Assembly (NCBI GenBank): GCA_040881945.1
Contig: JBBECF010000047.1
Coordinates: 1-39,912 of the forward strand
Length of the DNA: 39,912 nucleotides
DNA from: JBBECF01 sp040881945
GTDB lineage: Bacteria > Pseudomonadota > Alphaproteobacteria > Dongiales > Dongiaceae
Direction of reading: 5' to 3'
Positions 35,804-39,912 of this stretch are shown here, in pieces. The stretch's first letter is position 1. Every line of letters begins with the position of its first letter. Both the position numbers and the translations under genes were made by a program. The notes beneath the pieces were generated by a model. That model saw only the letters and a list, made by a program, of their open reading frames with translations. It made no database searches and was not told the origin of the DNA.

Positions 35804-36046
35804 ATGAAGGCCCGCGTCCACGTCACCCTCAAGCCCGGCGTTCTCGACCCGCAGGGCCGCGCCATCCAACACGCGCTCGCCGCCCTCGGCTTCGCGGCCG
35901 TGCAGGACGTGCGCCAGGGCAAGGTCATCGAGCTCGACATCGCCGAAACCGACCCGGCCCGCGCCCGCGAGACCGTCGAGGCGATGTGCGGCAAGCTGCT
36001 CGCCAACACCGTGATCGAGAACTACGCCATCGACCTGGCCGAATGA
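35804..36046 (+). CDS. purS: FGAM synthase subunit PurS
   Basis: 80-residue small subunit of the three-part phosphoribosylformylglycinamidine synthase. MKARVHVTLKPGVLDPQGRA, ALAALGFAAVQDVRQGKVIE and CGKLLANTVIENYAIDL match the family over its whole length. PurS bridges PurQ and PurL. It starts 23 bp after purC. Confidence 0.96.
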   Translation: MKARVHVTLKPGVLDPQGRAIQHALAALGFAAVQDVRQGKVIELDIAETDPARARETVEAMCGKLLANTVIENYAIDLAE

Positions 36047-36077
36047 CCGGCGTCACCACCGACCGAGCCCGCCGCCC

Positions 36078-36767
36078 GTGAAGGCCGCCGTCATCGTCTT
36101 CCCCGGATCGAACCGCGACCGGGACGTGGCCCGCGCGCTGGCCGGCGCGACGGGGCATGAACCAATCATGGTCTGGCACCGCGACGGCGAGCTGCCCGAC
36201 GTGGACCTGATCGTCCTGCCGGGCGGCTTCTCCTACGGCGATTACCTGCGCTGCGGGGCGATCGCGGCCCATTCGCCGGTGCTGCGCGAGGTCAAGGCGC
36301 GCGCCCAACGCGGCGTCGCCGTGCTCGGCATCTGCAACGGCTTCCAGATCCTGACCGAGGCCGGGCTGCTGCCGGGCGTTCTGCTGCGCAACGCCGGCCT
36401 CAAATTCGTCTGCCGCAACGTCGCCTTGCGCGTCGAGACCGGCCAGAGTCTGTTCGCCGCCGGCTACGAAGCCGGCAAGGTCCTCAGCATCCCGGTCGCC
36501 CACCACGACGGCAACTACTTCGCCGACGCCGCCACCCTCGACCGCCTCGAGGCGCGCGGCCAGGTCGCCTTCCGCTATTGCGACGAAGCGGGCGAACCGA
36601 GCGCCGCCGCCAACCCCAACGGCTCGGCGCGCAACATCGCCGGCGTCTATAACGAGACCAAGACCGTGCTCGGCCTGATGCCGCATCCGGAGAACGCGGT
36701 CGAGCCCCTGCACGGCTCGACCGACGGCCGCGCCTTCTTCGCCGGCCTGGCCCAGGCGCTGTCGTGA
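36078..36767 (+). CDS. purQ: FGAM synthase glutaminase subunit PurQ
   Basis: 229-residue class I glutamine amidotransferase supplying ammonia to PurL. The nucleophile Cys86 is in VLGICNGFQILTEAG, the oxyanion Gly motif is VLPGGFSYGDYLRCGA, and the His/Glu pair is in LMPHPENAVEPL near the C-terminus. It uses a GTG start (36078). purL, which usually follows in this group, is absent; the next gene is DUF3052 on the other strand. Confidence 0.97.
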   Translation: MKAAVIVFPGSNRDRDVARALAGATGHEPIMVWHRDGELPDVDLIVLPGGFSYGDYLRCGAIAAHSPVLREVKARAQRGVAVLGICNGFQILTEAGLLPGVLLRNAGLKFVCRNVALRVETGQSLFAAGYEAGKVLSIPVAHHDGNYFADAATLDRLEARGQVAFRYCDEAGEPSAAANPNGSARNIAGVYNETKTVLGLMPHPENAVEPLHGSTDGRAFFAGLAQALS

Positions 36768-36804
36768 GCGCTGGCGGCGTCGCAGCGGCGGATGGCCCGT
36801 AGCC

Positions 36805-37209
36805 TCAGCGAAGCTCCTTGCGCACCACCAGCTTCAGGCCGGACCACACCTCGGTGACCGCGCAGACCTTGACGTCGACGAAGCCCAGGAGAAGCGCGAT
36901 TTCGCGCACCGTGTCCTCGGTGACGTCCGTGGGCACGTTCGACGATTTCTTCGGCCATGAGACCCAGACCGTTGCCGCCGGCTTGAGCCTTGCGCGGTAC
37001 CGCTTCAGCGCCCTGGAGAGCTCGGACTTGCTTGCAGAGAAGAAGTGAACGAGATCGGTGCGCTCGGAGGCCGTGCGTGCGAAGACCACGCCCTCGGGTA
37101 GCGGATGAACCAGCGCGTCATATTCGCCGGGCGCGCCCACGACAAAAAGCTCGAACCCGGGCTTTATGCCGAGCTTCGCCGCGAGAGGCGTTCCGGAGTA
37201 CCCGGCCAC
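36805..37209 (-). CDS. DUF3052-family protein
   Basis: 134 residues starting MAGYSGTPLAAKLGIKPGFE from a GTG at 37207-37209, the conserved start of DUF3052 proteins. The family has the look of a small alpha/beta domain (DALVHPLPEGVVFARTA, DLVHFFSASKSELSRALKRY, TVWVSWPKKSS). Its function is unknown. It lies between purQ and mobile-element remains. Confidence 0.85.
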   Translation of the reverse strand: MAGYSGTPLAAKLGIKPGFELFVVGAPGEYDALVHPLPEGVVFARTASERTDLVHFFSASKSELSRALKRYRARLKPAATVWVSWPKKSSNVPTDVTEDTVREIALLLGFVDVKVCAVTEVWSGLKLVVRKELR

Positions 37210-37220
37210 CTGCGTCTTCC

Positions 37221-37310
37221 GTGGGTCATGGGGCCCGACACCGTTCCGATATCGTAGCCGGCTTCCGGCGGATGAGTCACGAAGGAATGGCGGAACCTGT
37301 GGCAGATGGA
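37221..37310 (-). pseudogene. Remnant of an integron-type tyrosine recombinase
   Basis: About 30 residues on the minus strand read CHRFRHSFVTHPPEAGYDIG followed by TVSGPMTH. This is the box-II catalytic core of IntI/XerD-type recombinases (HxLRHSFATHLLExGYDIRT, LLGH), with the RHS Arg intact but LLGH degraded. Neither the tyrosine nor the rest of the gene is present. Confidence 0.6.
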
Positions 37311-37346
37311 CGCCTCGAAAAACCTCTCGCTTCGCGCTCTGCGACG

Positions 37347-37445
37347 CGATTCGCTGCGATCGTGATCCGCACCGTCGGAGTGGCGCGGGCGACGGCGAAG
37401 ATCGCGCTCGCCGACCTCACCGACAACTTCGCGCGCCTGGCTTGA
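37347..37445 (+). pseudogene. Remnant of an IS5-type transposase C-terminus
   Basis: About 32 residues (FAAIVIRTVGVARATAKIAL, then ADLTDNFARLA) resemble the C-terminal end of IS5-family transposases (VRTIGxARAxxKIGxANLxYNxxRL). Nothing upstream matches. Low certainty because it is short. Confidence 0.45.
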
Positions 37446-37658
37446 CTCCAGGGGCGAGCGCGCCCTGCCGAACCCGTCCCGGCAACCCCAAACCCCGAAA
37501 AACCGAGACGGCCACAGAGCGCAAGCGGCGCCACAGCGGCGCACGCGCCGGTGCCGAAGGACACCCTGCGGATCGAAAAATACCCTAGGCTCATGAGTAG
37601 GTCAGGTTAGTCTGCTCCGCCGTACCGGGACGGAAAGGAATTCTATAGGGTTCGGTCC
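37446..37658. other. Intergenic region before the DUF4238 gene
   Basis: About 210 bp without a credible gene. G+C drops toward the right, at the edge of the accessory block. GGAAAGGAA at 37632-37640 is rather far from the DUF4238 ATG. Confidence 0.4.
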
Positions 37659-38648
37659 ATGTCCAAGGATCATTTTGTCGCCATTACCTACCTGAAGCAC
37701 TTCGGCGATCCCGGTCTCAACGGAATGCTACACGCCTATCGGAAATCCGATGGGGCGACATTCCGGTGCTGGCCCAAGGATGTGTGCCACGAGTGGGAGG
37801 GCGATGAGAACCCTGAGTATCTCCGCAATAACCCCGGTGCGCTCGGGAACTACCGGCGGATATTCGAGACCCACTGGAACCGCTCGGTAGAGACCCTACT
37901 TGCGGGGCGGATCACGCACGAGACGAAGCTGCTCATCTCCGCCTACATTGCTAACCTGATGACCTGCACCCCTGCATGGCGGCGCGTAGGGATCGACAGT
38001 TTTGAAAAAAGTCTGCTCAGCTATCTCTCGTTCGTGAAGCGAATGAAGGAGAAGCACGGCGGGCAGCCCGAGCTTCCTGTCGAAGCCATTAAGGCGCTCG
38101 AACAGGGCCGGATCAAGATCAGCGCAAATCCAGCTTACATCAAGGCGGCGGTGACTCGGCAGCTACTGGAGCAGACCTGGAACATCTACAACCAGGCCTG
38201 GGTCATTCTGAAGAACGAAACGGACGAGCCATTCCTGACCAGCGACAATCCGGTGGCGCTGTATTCGTCACCAAATATCGGTGATCCGTTTCAGCGGTAT
38301 CTTACTATCAACCCCAAGCTCGCCCTGGACATCATGGTTCGTCGGGATCTGATCATCCCATTTGATGCTGATCATGCATCCGAGTATCTGCGACGCCCAC
38401 CGATGGGGCGAGTGGTTGACCGGAATGCTGTCAAAGCCGACGTGAAAAACGTCAACATGCTGATCGTTCAGTGCGCAGAGGACTTGGTGTTCTCATCCAG
38501 AGCTTCGCCGGTGATCGTGAAGCTCGTAAAGAAGTATGCCAACTACCGGGTCGAGGCCGTGGTTGGGGAGTTCCCGTCGCCGCATGAGGAAGACACCACT
38601 TACATTGGCACTTTCATTCGTGCAGTCGAGGTGAACAAGGCGAATTGA
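37659..38648 (+). CDS. DUF4238-domain protein
   Basis: 329 residues. The N-terminal SKDHFVAITYLKHFGDPGLN and the mid-protein FLTSDNPVALYSS are the two hallmarks of DUF4238, a family common in accessory regions and of unknown activity. The His and the SDN residues are conserved in family members and may be catalytic. Codon use and G+C are clearly unlike the core genes, suggesting transfer. The next genes are an IS remnant and an HNH protein, a defence-like setting. Confidence 0.85.
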   Translation: MSKDHFVAITYLKHFGDPGLNGMLHAYRKSDGATFRCWPKDVCHEWEGDENPEYLRNNPGALGNYRRIFETHWNRSVETLLAGRITHETKLLISAYIANLMTCTPAWRRVGIDSFEKSLLSYLSFVKRMKEKHGGQPELPVEAIKALEQGRIKISANPAYIKAAVTRQLLEQTWNIYNQAWVILKNETDEPFLTSDNPVALYSSPNIGDPFQRYLTINPKLALDIMVRRDLIIPFDADHASEYLRRPPMGRVVDRNAVKADVKNVNMLIVQCAEDLVFSSRASPVIVKLVKKYANYRVEAVVGEFPSPHEEDTTYIGTFIRAVEVNKAN

Positions 38649-38774
38649 CTAGCCCGGATTATTCGTCATGGGCGCGACTTTGGCGAGGCAGATGTAGGGT
38701 AACTTGTTGATTGCGCGCATGATTCTTATGTTGAAACAGAGTCGTTCACGCGATCACGGAGCGCCACACCCGCC

Positions 38775-39023
38775 ATGGATGAGGATAGCCGTCTTCCCTT
38801 CGATCTGCGAGCGGTTCGCCGCAACAAAGTGACGCTTGCCTTCGACGGGGGGCGGCTGTCCGCGGAGGGCGGGGTTTTGTTGCTGCGCGAGTTCAAACGC
38901 AATCTCGTCATCGCCGAACGGCTGGCGGCCCGTCTGCCGGAGCGGCGCGATCGGGCGCATCGATCACGGGCTGGTCGAGATGCCGTGGCTGCGCACGCTA
39001 CGCTCGTGAACAGGTCGGGCTAG
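38775..39023 (+). pseudogene. Truncated IS1380-family transposase
   Basis: 82 residues are open. Residues about 17-60 (NKVTLAFDGGRLSAEGGVLL, then LREFKRNLVIAERLAARLPE) match the N-terminus of IS1380 transposases. After RRDRAH similarity ends and the frame closes, so about 85% of the gene is missing. No terminal repeats were recognised. Confidence 0.7.
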
Positions 39024-39074
39024 AGTTACCAATAAAGTGGATGATCGTGGGCGTGATTAGGCTATTTTCGCCGT

Positions 39075-39806
39075 ATGCCACGTGGTCCAGCCCATTTTGA
39101 ATCGAAGGGCGCCTGCATCTATTGCGGGGCGACTAATGTCAAACTGACCGACGAGCACATCGTGCCATACTCACTCGGCGGATTGCACGTCCTTCGGAAT
39201 GCAAGTTGCCTCCGTTGCGCAGACATGACGAAGAAGTTCGAGCAGAAGGTTGCACGGGATTTGTGGGGTGACGCTCGAACCAGCTTCAACGCACCGACGC
39301 GGCGCAAACGAGAGCGGGAAAGCCACATAGTCATTACCGATGCGCATGACCGGACCAAAAGCCTGACTATTCCGGCAAGCGAGTATCCAGCTGGGCTAGT
39401 GTTCTACAAAATGAGCAAGGCAGGGTTGCTTCAGGGGCTGCCTGAAACGATCGACTTGTCGGGCGCTTGGCAGATGGCAGTGATCGACGACGACGAACGA
39501 CGACGGAATTTCTTAGAAAAGAATCCCGGAAAGCTGGTGATCAAGTTTCGGCATGTTCCGGATGCCTTTGGCCGATTGCTCGCGAAGATCGGTTATGGCC
39601 AGGTACTAACGGCGCTTGATCCAGGCGACTTTCGCCCGATCTGCCTTCCATACATCACTGGTGAGAGGAGCAATCTGTCCTACGTTGTCGGCGGCACCTT
39701 GGACGATCAGAAGCCAGAACCTGAGAATGGCTATTCGCTCAGCACGGCGGCATTCGGTAGCTTAGACAGGTTGATGTTAGTCGCGTTGATCCGGCTATAC
39801 GCCTGA
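39075..39806 (+). CDS. HNH-endonuclease-like protein
   Basis: 243 residues. The N-terminus has two CxxC knuckles (Cys14/Cys17 in CIYCGATNVKLTDEHIVPYS, and Cys45/Cys48 in NASCLRCADMTKKFE) around the HNH core (DEHIVP with His28, then RNAS with Asn42). The rest (about 80-243) is not recognised and may be a target-recognition domain. Low G+C relative to the core suggests transfer. It lies just after the transposase remnant and is followed by a hairpin. Confidence 0.8.
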   Translation: MPRGPAHFESKGACIYCGATNVKLTDEHIVPYSLGGLHVLRNASCLRCADMTKKFEQKVARDLWGDARTSFNAPTRRKRERESHIVITDAHDRTKSLTIPASEYPAGLVFYKMSKAGLLQGLPETIDLSGAWQMAVIDDDERRRNFLEKNPGKLVIKFRHVPDAFGRLLAKIGYGQVLTALDPGDFRPICLPYITGERSNLSYVVGGTLDDQKPEPENGYSLSTAAFGSLDRLMLVALIRLYA

Positions 39807-39832
39807 AGTGGACCCCGTCCGTGGGACCACTT
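39806..39832 (+). terminator. Terminator after the HNH gene
   Basis: AAGTGGACCC (39806-39815) and GGGACCACTT (39823-39832) form a 10-bp stem with one mismatch and a short loop, followed by TT. It starts at the last base of the stop codon. Confidence 0.5.
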
Positions 39833-39912
39833 TTGCCGGTTTCTTAGTTGGATTCTTGGCCGTTCCGATCTCCTAGAATCATCAAGCTACCCATCGCTGC
39901 TGTTGTTGCGGC

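Overview
The window is high-G+C bacterial chromosome and reads as an alphaproteobacterium, most likely Rhodospirillales-like. The grounds are gene content and order: serB-serC-serA-hisZ-purA, yebC-ruvCAB-ybgC-tolQRAB-pal-cpoB-tilS-ftsH-folP-glmM, purC-purS-purQ, an ATPase inhibitor zeta (DUF1476) gene, a DUF1127 protein and a MocR regulator. A run of exactly 100 N (12005-12104) marks a scaffold join of unknown true size. No rRNA, tRNA or CRISPR array was seen.

Layout. 1-5298 (minus): phosphoserine pathway (serB, serC, serA), hisZ and the start of purA. 5299-6722: a 300-bp spacer holding a second copy of the serA/hisZ junction, then a VapBC45-like toxin-antitoxin pair. 6785-8985 (minus): four overlapping genes (GNAT, PhzF-like, GNAT, OsmC-like). 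9014-10748: a DUF1127 gene and a MocR regulator transcribed apart from overlapping promoters. 10877-12004: the 3' five-sixths of glmM, running into the gap. 12105-18060: a lower-G+C accessory island. 18061-31452 (minus): the first 19 codons of glmM, then folP, ftsH, tilS, the Tol-Pal genes, ybgC, ruvBAC and yebC. 31787-36767: parDE overlapping purB, then zeta inhibitor, an NRDE protein and purC-purS-purQ. 36805-39912: a DUF3052 gene, recombinase and transposase scraps, a DUF4238 gene, an IS1380-type remnant and an HNH protein. The purL gene that often follows purQ is not present.

The most interesting part is the island lying inside glmM. Its plus-strand operon encodes a small unknown protein, an XRE repressor, an ImmA/IrrE-type metallopeptidase whose C-terminus resembles a chagasin-type (I42) inhibitor of papain-family proteases, a cytoplasmic papain-like cysteine protease, and a thymidylate-synthase-like enzyme split by a -1 frameshift at a CCCAAAA heptamer. 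Converging on it are a MazG-like pyrophosphohydrolase (fused in frame to the first 19 glmM codons) and a uracil-DNA-glycosylase-like protein. A protease next to its own putative inhibitor, with three enzymes acting on nucleotides or bases, looks like an undescribed conflict or defence system. The fold assignments come from motifs read by eye. The joint function is inference.

The core genes cover serine and histidine synthesis, purine synthesis (purA, purB, purC, purS, purQ), Holliday junction processing (RuvABC), envelope integrity (Tol-Pal), membrane proteolysis (FtsH), tRNA modification (TilS), folate (FolP) and peptidoglycan precursor synthesis (GlmM).
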